Source: an uncultured Dorea sp. (GTDB lineage: Bacteria; Bacillota; Clostridia; Lachnospirales; Lachnospiraceae). Taken from it: a DNA stretch of 64,000 nucleotides. Of this stretch, positions 26,191 through 35,003 are shown piece by piece. The notes beneath the pieces are model-generated. The model was not told the DNA's origin. It saw only the letters and a program-made list of their open reading frames with translations, and made no database searches. Where the stretch lies: positions 61,919 through 125,918 of the forward strand of contig CAJURK010000001.1 of the NCBI GenBank assembly GCA_910588745.1. The letters run 5' to 3'. The stretch's first letter is position 1; every line of letters starts with the position of its first letter. A program made the position numbers and the translations under genes.

Positions 26191-26724
26191 ATGTCATACT
26201 GTACCGAATGCGGAACCCTGCTGATCAAAAAACACTTAGATAACGAAGGGCAAATCCCTTACTGCGAAACCTGCAATGCGTTCCGTTTCCCCACATTCAA
26301 CACCGCCGTCAGCGCCATCGTATATTCGCCGGACGCCAGAAAAATTCTTCTAATCAAACAATATGGAAAAGACCGCAACATTCTTGTAGCAGGCTACGTG
26401 AACAAAGGCGAATACGCCGAACACGCGCTGGCAAGAGAAATCCGCGAGGAAATCGGCCTGAACATCGTAAGCTGCTGCTTTAACCGCAGCGAATACTATG
26501 AAAAAAGCAATACCCTGATGCTGAATTTTGCCTGTCTGGCAGATTCTGCGGATTTAAGCGGCGTTACCCCAGAAGTTGATTATGCCGCATGGTATACCCC
26601 AGACGAAGCAAGAGAAGCAATCTACCACGACTGTCTCGCCGAACGGTTCTTGCTCTGCTGGCTTAGCAAGCGGGAATACTATGACGCCGCCCTTGAAACA
26701 TATCGCTTCCCCGCTCCGCTATAA
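26191..26724 (+). CDS. NUDIX hydrolase with zinc ribbon (NudC-like)
   Basis: The start ATG at 26191 follows CGGAGGATAAAATC; the longer frame lacks a ribosome site. The product is 177 residues. An N-terminal zinc ribbon YCTECGTLL...PYCETC (residues 3-30) resembles NADH pyrophosphatase. The Nudix box GYVNKGEYAEHALAREIREE(IGL) fits Gx5Ex7REUxEExGU (about residues 71-93). It hydrolyses a nucleoside diphosphate linked to another group, perhaps NAD(H) or a nucleotide sugar. It is a short version lacking the usual NudC N-terminal domain. Confidence 0.88.
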   Translation: MSYCTECGTLLIKKHLDNEGQIPYCETCNAFRFPTFNTAVSAIVYSPDARKILLIKQYGKDRNILVAGYVNKGEYAEHALAREIREEIGLNIVSCCFNRSEYYEKSNTLMLNFACLADSADLSGVTPEVDYAAWYTPDEAREAIYHDCLAERFLLCWLSKREYYDAALETYRFPAPL

Positions 26725-26743
26725 ATCCCGCTTTTCATTGCCG

Positions 26744-26799
26744 TAACCAGGACGCGTCTTCAAACGGACATCGATAAGAAAGATAACGCGTCCCGGTTA
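26744..26799. terminator. Hairpin between convergent NUDIX and kinase-like genes
   Basis: TAACCAGGACGCGT / ACGCGTCCCGGTTA (one mismatch on plus, G-U on minus). No U run follows on either strand, so it may be a weak or Rho-assisted terminator. Confidence 0.5.
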
Positions 26800-26803
26800 A
26801 ACC

Positions 26804-28045
26804 TTACACCCAATCGCAGCTATTTTCGTTCTCCGATTTTTTCGCATTCAGTACGGGCGAAATATCAATTCTGTTAAACGGATAGGCGCTCCACACATTT
26901 TCCCAGTTAATCCAGTTCCCGCCGCTGGAAATCTTATTTAATTTCTGCAATACCGACATACTGTCAAAGGAAAACGCTTCAATCCCATTCTTTACATTTC
27001 TTCCATACATTAACACATAGAAATCTTTTTTATCCATTGTTTCCAGAACAATCGGATCGTCTTCTTCCTCTTCATTCGTAATCATTCCAAATGCAAGGGT
27101 CAATACGCCGATAAGCCTGAAAAAGTCTCCCGCAATCTCCTGCGGCCTGATCCAACGCACTTTCCCGCCTTTTCTTACGCCTATAATCTTCTCTACCCCA
27201 AAAGCGCGGCATTCATCGGTTTCTATCATTTCAAACCTGCACCAGTCCGCAAATTTCTGCTTCCTTTCTGTAAAAATAGGAGATAGAAAAGATTTCATAT
27301 GCTCGTATATTTTCCAGGAATCCCGTATCGCACCGGCCGTTTCTGCTTCGCTGGCCTTACTGGAACCCATATCGATCAGTTTGACGCAGAACGGTTCCAA
27401 CTCTCCCAATACGGAATACGAATGAGCGGACAGCCTGCTTAATTCCTGATCGATTGTCCCCTGATCAACAATCCAAAGAACATTCCCCGGATTTAAATCT
27501 CCATGAATCACATTATGCTCATAAAGCGCAATCACAGTTTTCAAAAATCCTGCAGCCAAGTTCAGCGACGCGTGAATACTGCTTCGGCACATCTCCGACT
27601 CTACGGCAAACTTTTTGGCGTTGCTGGGAAAAAACTGTTCTCTTTTCGCCCTCCACTGTCTGACCGTACAGTAAGAAGAGACGCTTTCCATAATAGAATA
27701 CCATAATTTACACGGATACTCATACTCCCCCGCGTCAAATATAACTGCCGTCACGCCGGCCAGAGCCGTATTTGCATTCTTTCTGGCCTCTTCTCTTGCT
27801 TTGGAGGATACGCTCTTTTCATTTTCTTTCGGAAAATATATCTTCACCACCTGCTTCACGCCGAGTATCTTGTGCGTAACGCTGAATGTAATCCCATTGG
27901 CTCCGTTTCCCAACGGTTCTTCGTCAAAATAATATTGTGAAAAGCCGTTCTTCCCCTCCGACTCGCCTACCGGTTTGTCTCCATAATATAGTATCCCGTT
28001 TCTGACTGTCAGTCTTTCTTCCTGAACGTCAATGTTCCCTTTCAA
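26804..28045 (-). CDS. Atypical protein kinase-like protein
   Basis: The 413-residue protein has a glycine loop EPLGNGANGITFSV (about residues 43-56), the ATP Lys in VVKIYF, and a catalytic loop HNVIHGDLNPGNVLW (about 185-199) in which Asp and Asn are kept. The usual RD and DFG are changed: HGD for HRD, and KLIDMGSS where DMG stands for DFG. So it is a eukaryotic-like or lipopolysaccharide/choline-type kinase fold that looks catalytically competent. There is no membrane segment or PASTA domain, so it is unlike PrkC. The C-terminal 150 residues (after about 255) have no motif that I recognise. No phosphatase or obvious substrate gene is adjacent. Confidence 0.72.
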   Translation of the reverse strand: MKGNIDVQEERLTVRNGILYYGDKPVGESEGKNGFSQYYFDEEPLGNGANGITFSVTHKILGVKQVVKIYFPKENEKSVSSKAREEARKNANTALAGVTAVIFDAGEYEYPCKLWYSIMESVSSYCTVRQWRAKREQFFPSNAKKFAVESEMCRSSIHASLNLAAGFLKTVIALYEHNVIHGDLNPGNVLWIVDQGTIDQELSRLSAHSYSVLGELEPFCVKLIDMGSSKASEAETAGAIRDSWKIYEHMKSFLSPIFTERKQKFADWCRFEMIETDECRAFGVEKIIGVRKGGKVRWIRPQEIAGDFFRLIGVLTLAFGMITNEEEEDDPIVLETMDKKDFYVLMYGRNVKNGIEAFSFDSMSVLQKLNKISSGGNWINWENVWSAYPFNRIDISPVLNAKKSENENSCDWV

Positions 28046-28140
28046 TACCGATCCCTCTGTTTCTTCATTTTATCCAACCGTATTTCTTAACCGCGTCTTC
28101 GGCGGCATCCGATTCCATCTTCAAACCGCGTATACGGCGT

Positions 28141-28542
28141 TTATACATCCACATGAAACCCGCTGGAAGTCACATGCGCCACCTGGCTTCCCAGCTCGTC
28201 CGTTACCTCCACCACATAATAGCACATGGATCTTCCGTCCTTCACCTGCTTTGCTTGCGCAATCATCCTTTTCCCTTTTACTCTCCCCAGATACGTAATC
28301 TGCGCAGTCTGGGATACCACCGTCTTTCCCTGCCAATTAGAAGCCACCGCAAACGCAAAATCAGCAATTGTAAAGACTGCTCCGCCCATCACGCCTCCAA
28401 CCGCATTGTAATGGTGTTCGTCCAGCTCCATTGAAATTCTAGCATATCCCTCTTTCACTTCTTCTATGACGGCTCCGTTCTCTGTGGCGTAGCGGTCTTT
28501 CTGAAAACGCTCTCTGACTGTTCGTAATATATCCGTATCCAT
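28141..28542 (-). CDS. PaaI-family hotdog-fold thioesterase
   Basis: The start MDTDILRTVRERFQKDRYA follows GAAGGAGCAGTTGGATT; the longer frame has no such site. The product is 133 residues. The hotdog helix is HHYNAVGGVMGGAVFTIADF, with the catalytic-type His-Asn-Gly region and acidic Asp of the PaaI group, then TAQITYLGRVKGKRMIAQAK. It hydrolyses acyl- or aryl-CoA thioesters; the substrate is unknown. Confidence 0.88.
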   Translation of the reverse strand: MDTDILRTVRERFQKDRYATENGAVIEEVKEGYARISMELDEHHYNAVGGVMGGAVFTIADFAFAVASNWQGKTVVSQTAQITYLGRVKGKRMIAQAKQVKDGRSMCYYVVEVTDELGSQVAHVTSSGFHVDV

Positions 28543-28674
28543 AATCCAACTGCTCCTTCCCGGCATTAGTCCCGCCGCAGTCTGCGGCGCTTCTTCCGCT
28601 TCCCTCATTATTTCACATCTGTTCATTCCATGCAAGAGTGATTTATAGCTGTATTCGGATATAAGTAAGTTGTT

Positions 28675-29451
28675 TCAATAACCGCCGCCATGTCTATTTC
28701 TATGATGTCTTCCGTGATGTCCCGCGTTTCCTCCGCACTGGCCGTCTCCCTGACCGGAATCGTTATTCTCCGCGTCGTCCTGTTTTTTTCTTCCATGCCT
28801 GTACCTCTGACATGACCTGATATTGTCGCAGATTTCCCCCATAGTCATTCCATGGCAGTCCTCGATGGTAACCGACTCATCGTACTGAGTCAGCTCCTGA
28901 CAGGCGCGGTACTTTCCAAAAGACATCCCGTGCTGATGCGCCTCCTGTCTGCAGGCTAAATCACTGGTGTATGTGGTTACCTGATACTTCTGCGCCAATG
29001 CATCCGCATTGATTTCTTTCAGTATCACGTCCGAATTATCTGAAATCACCGTAAAAACCAGATGAGAATCTTCGGTCAGAAATACCGCATAATCCTCGCT
29101 CTTCATCAGCTTATCAATCGCCTGAACATAGGCTAAGTTTCTCAATTTCACATGATCAAGAATATTCTGTCCGTCCGTATTGTAGGCGTCTGCAGACACA
29201 ACCCTTCCAAACCGGTTAACTCCCAGCTCAATGGAAGGATTCACATCGATACTGATATAGGAAACAGGCCTGGAATAAAACCGGTAGCCTCCTGCTGCCA
29301 GGAAAAGAAGCAGACATACCGCAACCGCCGCATACCGCCACATTCTATATGGCCTGGGATAGCTTTTTTGCGTTTTCAGATACTGCAGAGTATGTGCTTT
29401 CAGTTCTTCTGACGCCTGGATTTCTTTCATGCTCTCCTGAATCACATTCAT
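28675..29451 (-). CDS. RsgI-like anti-sigma factor with His-rich C-terminus
   Basis: The start ATG at 29451 overlaps the sigma-factor stop (ATGA) and follows GGGAGG. The product is 258 residues. A cytoplasmic N-terminus of about 37 residues is followed by one membrane span (RYAAVAVCLLLFLAAGGY). The extracellular RsgI-type middle domain has the signature SYISIDVNPSIELGVNRFG. The C-terminal 45 residues are rich in His, Gly and Arg (GHHGRHHRNRHGGG). It probably holds the adjacent sigma factor at the membrane until a signal is sensed. The usual anti-sigma zinc motif HxxxCxxC is absent. Confidence 0.82.
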   Translation of the reverse strand: MNVIQESMKEIQASEELKAHTLQYLKTQKSYPRPYRMWRYAAVAVCLLLFLAAGGYRFYSRPVSYISIDVNPSIELGVNRFGRVVSADAYNTDGQNILDHVKLRNLAYVQAIDKLMKSEDYAVFLTEDSHLVFTVISDNSDVILKEINADALAQKYQVTTYTSDLACRQEAHQHGMSFGKYRACQELTQYDESVTIEDCHGMTMGEICDNIRSCQRYRHGRKKQDDAENNDSGQGDGQCGGNAGHHGRHHRNRHGGGY

Positions 29452-29927
29452 GCCCATTCACCTCCCAGTTTCTTTCGCAGCAGCTCTTTTGCTCTCATAA
29501 GCCATGTATAGATGGTATTCTCTTTCCGGCCAAGAATCTTCGCAATCTCTACTGCTGAATATTCTTCATAATAATAGAGGTAAATCACATTCCGGTATTT
29601 TTCAGGCAATTTAAGCACCGTCTCCAGAACTTCCGAAGACGCGCTTTCCTTTGATTCGCCCTCCACTTCCGCCGCGTCCAGAGGCACCCATTTCCTGCGG
29701 GAAAAATATCTCATCTGATCCTTACATGCATTGATCGTTACCCGCGCAAACCAGGCTTTCTCATGCTCGCAACTTGCAAAAGCCTTCTCGTAGAGCAGAT
29801 ATTTCAAATATACGTTCTGGAAAATATCTTCTGTGTCCTGTCTATTCTTCAGATGCACAAAACAGATCCTCCGTACCATATCCGCATAAGATTCCATGAC
29901 TCTGCTTAAATCCTCGTCGCTTTTCAT
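29448..29927 (-). CDS. RNA polymerase sigma factor, ECF type
   Basis: The 159-residue sigma-70 family protein has region 2 (DMVRRICFVHLKNRQDTEDI...FQNVYLKYL), a Trp-Phe pair in EKAWFARVTINACKDQMR, and region 4 with LPEKYRNVIYLYYYEEYSAV and EIAKILGRKENTIYTWLMRA. It is sandwiched between a secreted Asp-rich protein gene (15 bases upstream) and its likely anti-sigma (ATGA overlap). A candidate ECF-type promoter upstream of the operon suggests autoregulation. Confidence 0.92.
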   Translation of the reverse strand: MKSDEDLSRVMESYADMVRRICFVHLKNRQDTEDIFQNVYLKYLLYEKAFASCEHEKAWFARVTINACKDQMRYFSRRKWVPLDAAEVEGESKESASSEVLETVLKLPEKYRNVIYLYYYEEYSAVEIAKILGRKENTIYTWLMRAKELLRKKLGGEWA

Positions 29928-29941
29928 TTCCCAAAGAACTC

Positions 29942-30523
29942 CTATCTGTGATGGCGTCCCATGCCATGCCTTTCTGAATGATGGTACCCGTAACCTGCAT
30001 TTCCCGAATCGCCGTATTCTGAAGTTCCGCCATAATTTCCGGAACCGCCGTTTCCATAATCAAAATTATGATGCGCCCCTCCATGCATAGCTGCATCGTG
30101 GCAGTTGTCGCAAATTCCGTCGCAGTCCGCATCGTAATAATTCATACAAAAATGATCCCCCTCGTCGCAGAAACCGTCGTAATTCCTGTCCCTATGGTCT
30201 CCGCTATGTTCATGTATATCGCCGTAATCACAATAACCGTCATGATCTTCATCTGTAAAGACGCAAACATTTCCCGCCGGCGCTGCCGAAGGAGCCGCAT
30301 CTTCTGCCGGAACTGCTTCCCTTTCATTTATTACCGCTTCCTGTGGATTCGCCGTTGTTCTCATAGGAGCCGAAGCTGTTCCGGAAGTGGCAAAAGCTGC
30401 CGCGCATACCGGATGATTCTCTAATTTTCCCGCCTTTTTCCAAAAATAGCCCGACGCCAATGTAGTTGTTCCCATTGCCAGCGCCAATACTCCAACTGCT
30501 CCAAACATAACAAACTTTTTCAT
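29942..30523 (-). CDS. Secreted Asp-rich protein with three DxDxDG-type calcium-binding-like loops
   Basis: The 193-residue protein has a signal peptide (1 to about 24). Three loops resemble thrombospondin type 3 or EF-hand loops: DEDHDGYCDYGD (91-102), DRNYDGFCDEGD (112-123) and DADCDGICDNC (131-141). Each has an added Cys, which could form disulfides or bind metal. The tail is rich in His, Gly and Tyr (HGGAHHNF, GYGYHHSERHGMGRHHR). It is first in the operon with an ECF sigma factor and its anti-sigma, so it may be the sensed or regulated product. The exact family is not recognised. Confidence 0.75.
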   Translation of the reverse strand: MKKFVMFGAVGVLALAMGTTTLASGYFWKKAGKLENHPVCAAAFATSGTASAPMRTTANPQEAVINEREAVPAEDAAPSAAPAGNVCVFTDEDHDGYCDYGDIHEHSGDHRDRNYDGFCDEGDHFCMNYYDADCDGICDNCHDAAMHGGAHHNFDYGNGGSGNYGGTSEYGDSGNAGYGYHHSERHGMGRHHR

Positions 30524-30574
30524 TCTGCCGCCTCCCGTAATTTTAAAATATATTCCATTTCGTATACTATAATA

Positions 30575-30604
30575 TAATACGTCTGCCGACGGAAAATCCT
30601 TTCA
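30575..30604 (-). promoter_or_regulatory. Candidate ECF-type promoter of the sigma/anti-sigma operon
   Basis: TGAAAG (30604-30599), 17-base spacer, CGTATTA (30581-30575) on the minus strand: the AAC/AAAG-like -35 and CGT-like -10 resemble ECF promoters. A TATTATATTATAG run also offers a sigma-A -10, so the assignment is tentative. Confidence 0.4.
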
Positions 30605-30782
30605 TATTTTACGAATTTTCTAAAGTTCATCGGTGTAAATAAGAATTCCTGCTTTTTATAACGCAGATCGATATCCCTTCGGCTTCTTGCAGATACTTCT
30701 GACATTATAGCCTATATTCCGCAAAACACCAAGCCCTTCCGTTCACATTTTCCATCCGCCGCCAAACCGCTTTTAACAGCCA

Positions 30783-30811
30783 TTGACCGGACACGTTTTT
30801 CCGAATATAAT
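30783..30811 (+). promoter_or_regulatory. Promoter of upp
   Basis: TTGACC (30783-30788), 17-base spacer, TATAAT (30806-30811). The ribosome site AAGGAGGATTATT follows before the upp ATG at 30850. Confidence 0.9.
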
Positions 30812-30849
30812 ATAAAAAACTGTTTGTACACTCAGCAAGGAGGATTATT

Positions 30850-31479
30850 ATGGAAAATCTTATTGAACTGACCCACCCTCTGATTCAGCACAAGATATCC
30901 AGGCTCAGAGACAAAAATACCGGAACGAATGAATTCCGCAAACTGGTGGAAGAAATCGCCATGCTTATGGGATATGAAGCCTTAAAGGACCTTCCCCTGC
31001 ACAACATTGAAGTAGAAACGCCCATTGAGACCTGCCAGACTCCGGTCATTGAGGGAAGAACTCTGGCAATCGTCCCCATCCTGCGGGCCGGCCTTGGCAT
31101 GGTGAACGGCATGCTGGCGCTGGTTCCTTCCGCAAAAGTCGGGCATATCGGTCTTTATCGGGATGAACAGACACACGAACCCCATGAATATTACTGTAAG
31201 CTGCCGGATCCCATTGACGAACGGCTGATCATCGTCACCGACCCCATGCTGGCCACCGGAGGCTCCGCCGTCGCCGCCGTGAACTTTATCAAACAGCACG
31301 GCGGAAAGCACATCAAATTTATGTCCATTATTGCCGCGCCGGAAGGCGTACAGCAGCTTCTTAAGGTTCATCCTGATATACAGCTCTACGTGGGCCATAT
31401 CGACCGGGAGTTAAACGCAGCCGCTTACATCTGTCCCGGACTGGGCGACGCCGGAGACCGTATTTTCGGAACAAAATAA
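30850..31479 (+). CDS. upp: Uracil phosphoribosyltransferase
   Basis: The 209-residue enzyme has PILRAGLGMVNGMLALVPSA, the PRPP loop VTDPMLATGGSAVAAVNF and the uracil-binding end YICPGLGDAGDRIFGTK. It makes UMP from uracil and PRPP. It is followed 57 bases later by a hydroxyacid dehydrogenase gene on the same strand. Confidence 0.97.
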   Translation: MENLIELTHPLIQHKISRLRDKNTGTNEFRKLVEEIAMLMGYEALKDLPLHNIEVETPIETCQTPVIEGRTLAIVPILRAGLGMVNGMLALVPSAKVGHIGLYRDEQTHEPHEYYCKLPDPIDERLIIVTDPMLATGGSAVAAVNFIKQHGGKHIKFMSIIAAPEGVQQLLKVHPDIQLYVGHIDRELNAAAYICPGLGDAGDRIFGTK

Positions 31480-31536
31480 TCTTCCTGACGGTGAAATCCA
31501 TCCCCGCAGGCCACCAAATATAACAAGGAGATTCTC

Positions 31537-32484
31537 ATGAAACTGATATTTTTAGATACAAAAACGATTGGAGACGATATTGACCTATCCGGCTTCGACG
31601 CCTTGGGGGAAGTAATGAAATACCCCTTTTCCACCTCGGCGGACGTGCCGGAGCGCGCGAAAGACGCAGACGTATTGATTGTAAATAAGGTACAGGTAAA
31701 CGAGCAGACCATCGGCCAGGCAAAAAACCTGAAGCTGGTATGCGTAACCGCCACCGGAACCAATAACCTGGACAAGGCTTATTTAGAGAAACGAGGGATC
31801 CTATGGCGCAATGTGGCAGGGTATTCTACAGAGTCTGTGGCGCAGCACACGTTTGCCATGCTGTTCTACCTGCTTGAAAAACTTCGGTATTACGACGACT
31901 ATGTCAAAGAAGACCGCTATATGAACGATACGGTTTTCACACATTTTGCAGAACACTTCTATGAACTGAAAGGCAAAACCTGGGGAATTATCGGACTGGG
32001 CAATATCGGACGGCGGGTAGCAGACATCGCAAAAGCTTTTGGTGCGGATGTGATTTATACCTCCCCTTCCGGCAGCGCGCCGCAGGAAGGATACCGTCAG
32101 GTAAGCATGGACGCTCTGCTTGCCGCGTCAGACATCATCTCTGTTCACGCTCCGTTAAATGAATATACGGAAGGCCTGATTGATATGAACTGCCTGAAAA
32201 AGATGAAAAAGAACTGTATTTTCCTGAACCTGGGCCGCGGCCCCATCGTCATAGAGTCCGATCTTGCCGACGCGTTAGATCAGGGCGTCATAGCCGCCGC
32301 CGGACTGGACGTACTATGCGACGAACCGATGAGCGAGAACAATCCGCTGCGCAGGATCGGGAACAGCAAAAAACTCCTGATCACCCCTCACATCGCATGG
32401 GCAAGCGTGGAGGCCCGTACAAGGCTGATGAACATCGTTCTTAGTCAGATTCAGGAGTTTTTTGACGGAACTGCCGCAAAATAA
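31537..32484 (+). CDS. D-2-hydroxyacid dehydrogenase (NAD-dependent)
   Basis: The 315-residue protein has the dinucleotide motif GIIGLGNIGRRVADIAKAFG near residues 148-167, the substrate Arg in LNLGRGPIVIESDL, the Glu in LDVLCDEPM and the catalytic His in TPHIAWASVEA. It is a glyoxylate/hydroxypyruvate reductase or glycerate dehydrogenase-like enzyme; the exact substrate is not clear. The AACAAGGAG site precedes ATG 31537. Confidence 0.9.
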   Translation: MKLIFLDTKTIGDDIDLSGFDALGEVMKYPFSTSADVPERAKDADVLIVNKVQVNEQTIGQAKNLKLVCVTATGTNNLDKAYLEKRGILWRNVAGYSTESVAQHTFAMLFYLLEKLRYYDDYVKEDRYMNDTVFTHFAEHFYELKGKTWGIIGLGNIGRRVADIAKAFGADVIYTSPSGSAPQEGYRQVSMDALLAASDIISVHAPLNEYTEGLIDMNCLKKMKKNCIFLNLGRGPIVIESDLADALDQGVIAAAGLDVLCDEPMSENNPLRRIGNSKKLLITPHIAWASVEARTRLMNIVLSQIQEFFDGTAAK

Positions 32485-32487
32485 CGG

Positions 32488-32982
32488 TTATATCCGCTTA
32501 TTTTTCGCCAAGCTTACCCGAATTGCCCGGGGCAGCCGGGACAGAAAGCTTAAGACGGTTCCGGTAAAAAGAGCAAAATCCCCAAGATTATAAGTAATCG
32601 CCGAAAGCTTTGGCCATTTCGTCCGGAAACCAATGTAGTCTATCACTCTGCCTCTCACAAAACGGTCAAAGATATTGCTGAAAGCTCCGCCGGTAAACAG
32701 CATCATACCCGCCTTTTCCAGATAGCGGCCCGGCCTGCAGAGTAAGATACCGTCGTACAGGAGCGTTGCCGCGCCCAGCGCCGCCGATATCCGTTTTAGG
32801 ATATCGGGTCTGCGCTCCATAAGGTTCAGCATCGCTCCCTTGTTATACACTTTCCGAAGCAGCACCCTGCCTCCTGCCAGCTCCCTTTCTTCTCCCGGCC
32901 AAAGCAGTTCTTCCATTCCCTGCTTTAGAATTACATCCAGTCCAAATACAAAAACCGCCGTCCCCAAGAATACCAGAAGCAT
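32488..32982 (-). CDS. lspA: Signal peptidase II family protein
   Basis: The 164-residue membrane protein matches LspA: NxGA-like VYNKGAMLNL, then the catalytic Asp box GGAFSNIFDRFVRGRVIDYI and the second Asp in TYNLGDFALFTG. Residues are more diverged than usual (GGAxGNxxDR is GGAFSNIFDR; FNxAD is YNLGD), so it may be a paralogue rather than the main lipoprotein signal peptidase. Start is at ATG 32982, within 4 bases of the upstream small gene. Confidence 0.8.
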   Translation of the reverse strand: MLLVFLGTAVFVFGLDVILKQGMEELLWPGEERELAGGRVLLRKVYNKGAMLNLMERRPDILKRISAALGAATLLYDGILLCRPGRYLEKAGMMLFTGGAFSNIFDRFVRGRVIDYIGFRTKWPKLSAITYNLGDFALFTGTVLSFLSRLPRAIRVSLAKNKRI

Positions 32983-32985
32983 GGT

Positions 32986-33276
32986 TTACGCCTCTCCTTT
33001 AATCTTTGCGATCTCCGCCTTAAGCTCCCCGACTTGCACGTCCCGTTTGTCGATCGCCTCGCAAAGCACAGACACGTCGCCGTCAACCACTTCGCCTTTT
33101 TGATATCTCTCGTAAACCAATTTTCCGATATCAATATAATCTCTCTCATTTCCTCTGTTCAGGGAACGGATATCGCTTTTCATCTTTTGAATCTCAAGCG
33201 TATCTTCCGTCTTTTTCCCAATCTCTGCCGCCGCATCCGATAACTTCTTTCCTAAATCTTCAAAAAAATCTGACAT
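32986..33276 (-). CDS. Small coiled-coil protein, unknown function
   Basis: The 96-residue soluble protein is almost wholly helical and charged (FFEDLGKKLSDAAAEIGKKT at the start, AIDKRDVQVGELKAEIAKIK at the end), with no Cys and no signal peptide. It is placed 4 bases before the lspA homologue and is likely cotranscribed. I do not recognise a characterised family. Confidence 0.75.
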   Translation of the reverse strand: MSDFFEDLGKKLSDAAAEIGKKTEDTLEIQKMKSDIRSLNRGNERDYIDIGKLVYERYQKGEVVDGDVSVLCEAIDKRDVQVGELKAEIAKIKGEA

Positions 33277-33294
33277 ACTTTTTCTCCTTTTCTC

Positions 33295-35001
33295 CTACAG
33301 TTCTCTGATTGTCCTAAGGGTTTCATATAAATTCAGCGTCCCATACCCCCATTCCCGGTTTGGATATTCCAAATCCGGCCGCCTCACGGCGCCCAGGATA
33401 AACAGCCCCTTAAGCTGCATCGTATTATACCCTAGAAAACGGGAATTCTGCTGCAGCAGCCATTCCGCCAAAAGCGCGCTGGCTCCCGCCGTAACCGCCG
33501 CCGCGGCGCTGGAACCGGTTCTGCTTGCGAATCTTCCGCCGGGAAGCGCGCCTGTCACATCCACGCCCGGCGCCGCAAAATCCGGTTTAACCGCCTCATG
33601 TCTAGTATATCCCCTCCCCGAATTAATATCAATACTATTCTCTTTCCCATTATAATGGGAAACCGTAATCACCGACTCCGCTGCCGATGGTTCCGTAAGC
33701 GTCGTATTGGGATTTGATTTCAGGAAAATAACCTCCCCCGTCATAAATTCCTTGATCGGAAGCCAGATGTGGAACGTCCCTCCCGTCTGCCTGAGCGGCT
33801 CCACAATAATTTTCCAGATCCCCGGCACCGGTTCTCTAAAACGCATAAAAATAAGCTGGGAACTGCTGAATCTGGTTACAATCTGATTGTCTACAAACGC
33901 TTCGGTTCTCTCAAATACAAACCGGAATGAAAACGCCCTTCCCTGCCGAACCGAAAGCTGGGGCAGCACTTCCCCGGAAGGAGACACAACCGAAACCGAT
34001 ATCAGATTCGGAACATCCGTCCATATTTCCAGGGAAAATGCTTTCACGCCGTCGCCTACCTGGACTTCCACATTTCTCTGGCTTTCCTCTCCGTCAAGCT
34101 GCCCCTGGTAATGGTGGCGCTGGTTCGCTTCGTTCCCGGTTCCCGTTACGACAATCCGGTTGCTGGTATTCGCGCTTACCTGCAGCATAACCGCCAGCGC
34201 GCTGGAACCGGTATGCCCTCCGAAATTGGTTCCCAACGCCACGCACAGCACCAACGGCATCCCATAGCTGTCGGCCAGCTTCTTTAAGTAACCGACGCCC
34301 AGCATGATATCATTTTCCTGATAACATTTGGTCTCATATGAAATTCCGTAAAATTCGCGAATATATTTTTTCGCCGGCTTCAGCTTAACCATGGCTATCG
34401 TTGATTCCGGCGCCGCCCCTAAAAATCTGTTTTCTTCATTGCCGCTTCCGCATGCAATGCTGGCAAGATAGGTTCCGTGTCCCTCGGCATCCTCTGTAGG
34501 CACAAGTTCTTTCGGCGTTTCCGATTTCAGCGCCGCGTTAATCTCCTCCTCCGTATACGCGCTGCCGTAGCCAAATCCTTCCGGCAGGTTCCCCGTCTGT
34601 ATCGTCTGATCCCAGATGCCGGCGATCCTGGTAGTCCCGTCCAAGTTGCGGAATACATCGATTGTATAATCAATGCCTGTATCGATAAAGCCTACCATGA
34701 TTCCTTCTCCCATAAGCTCTAAGGAAGGATAATACTGCACCTGGCTGACCCCCGCGGCATTCATCGCATCCATATCTTCCAACGCATAGCATTTGGGGAT
34801 GGAATTATATACATATTTCTGATAATTGATCGGACACACCAGCGACCGCTCCAGGTAAACCATCTCAAACCCTTCTCCCGCGTTCTGATAGCACGGTTCT
34901 TCCGGCGGCAGCGGAAGCTTTGCCTTTCCTCCCCCTTCCGATATGATAAAATCCCAGTAATCTTCCGATAATATCTGTTTCCTGCAGGTTTCCGCATCCA
35001 T
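33295..35001 (-). CDS. S8 subtilisin-like serine protease
   Basis: The start is MDAETCRKQ at 35001, whose GAGGTG ribosome site lies inside a terminator-like hairpin; the longer frame (35055) would pass through that hairpin and has no ribosome site. The product is 568 residues. The triad motifs are GFIDTGIDYT (Asp), DAEGHGTYLASIACGSG (His) and RTGSSAAAAVTAGASALL (Ser). There is no clear signal peptide. It resembles the CspABC/YapL-like S8 proteins of Clostridia, some of which act in spore germination, but the role here is inferred only from family. Confidence 0.88.
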   Translation of the reverse strand: MDAETCRKQILSEDYWDFIISEGGGKAKLPLPPEEPCYQNAGEGFEMVYLERSLVCPINYQKYVYNSIPKCYALEDMDAMNAAGVSQVQYYPSLELMGEGIMVGFIDTGIDYTIDVFRNLDGTTRIAGIWDQTIQTGNLPEGFGYGSAYTEEEINAALKSETPKELVPTEDAEGHGTYLASIACGSGNEENRFLGAAPESTIAMVKLKPAKKYIREFYGISYETKCYQENDIMLGVGYLKKLADSYGMPLVLCVALGTNFGGHTGSSALAVMLQVSANTSNRIVVTGTGNEANQRHHYQGQLDGEESQRNVEVQVGDGVKAFSLEIWTDVPNLISVSVVSPSGEVLPQLSVRQGRAFSFRFVFERTEAFVDNQIVTRFSSSQLIFMRFREPVPGIWKIIVEPLRQTGGTFHIWLPIKEFMTGEVIFLKSNPNTTLTEPSAAESVITVSHYNGKENSIDINSGRGYTRHEAVKPDFAAPGVDVTGALPGGRFASRTGSSAAAAVTAGASALLAEWLLQQNSRFLGYNTMQLKGLFILGAVRRPDLEYPNREWGYGTLNLYETLRTIREL

Positions 35002-35003
35002 AT

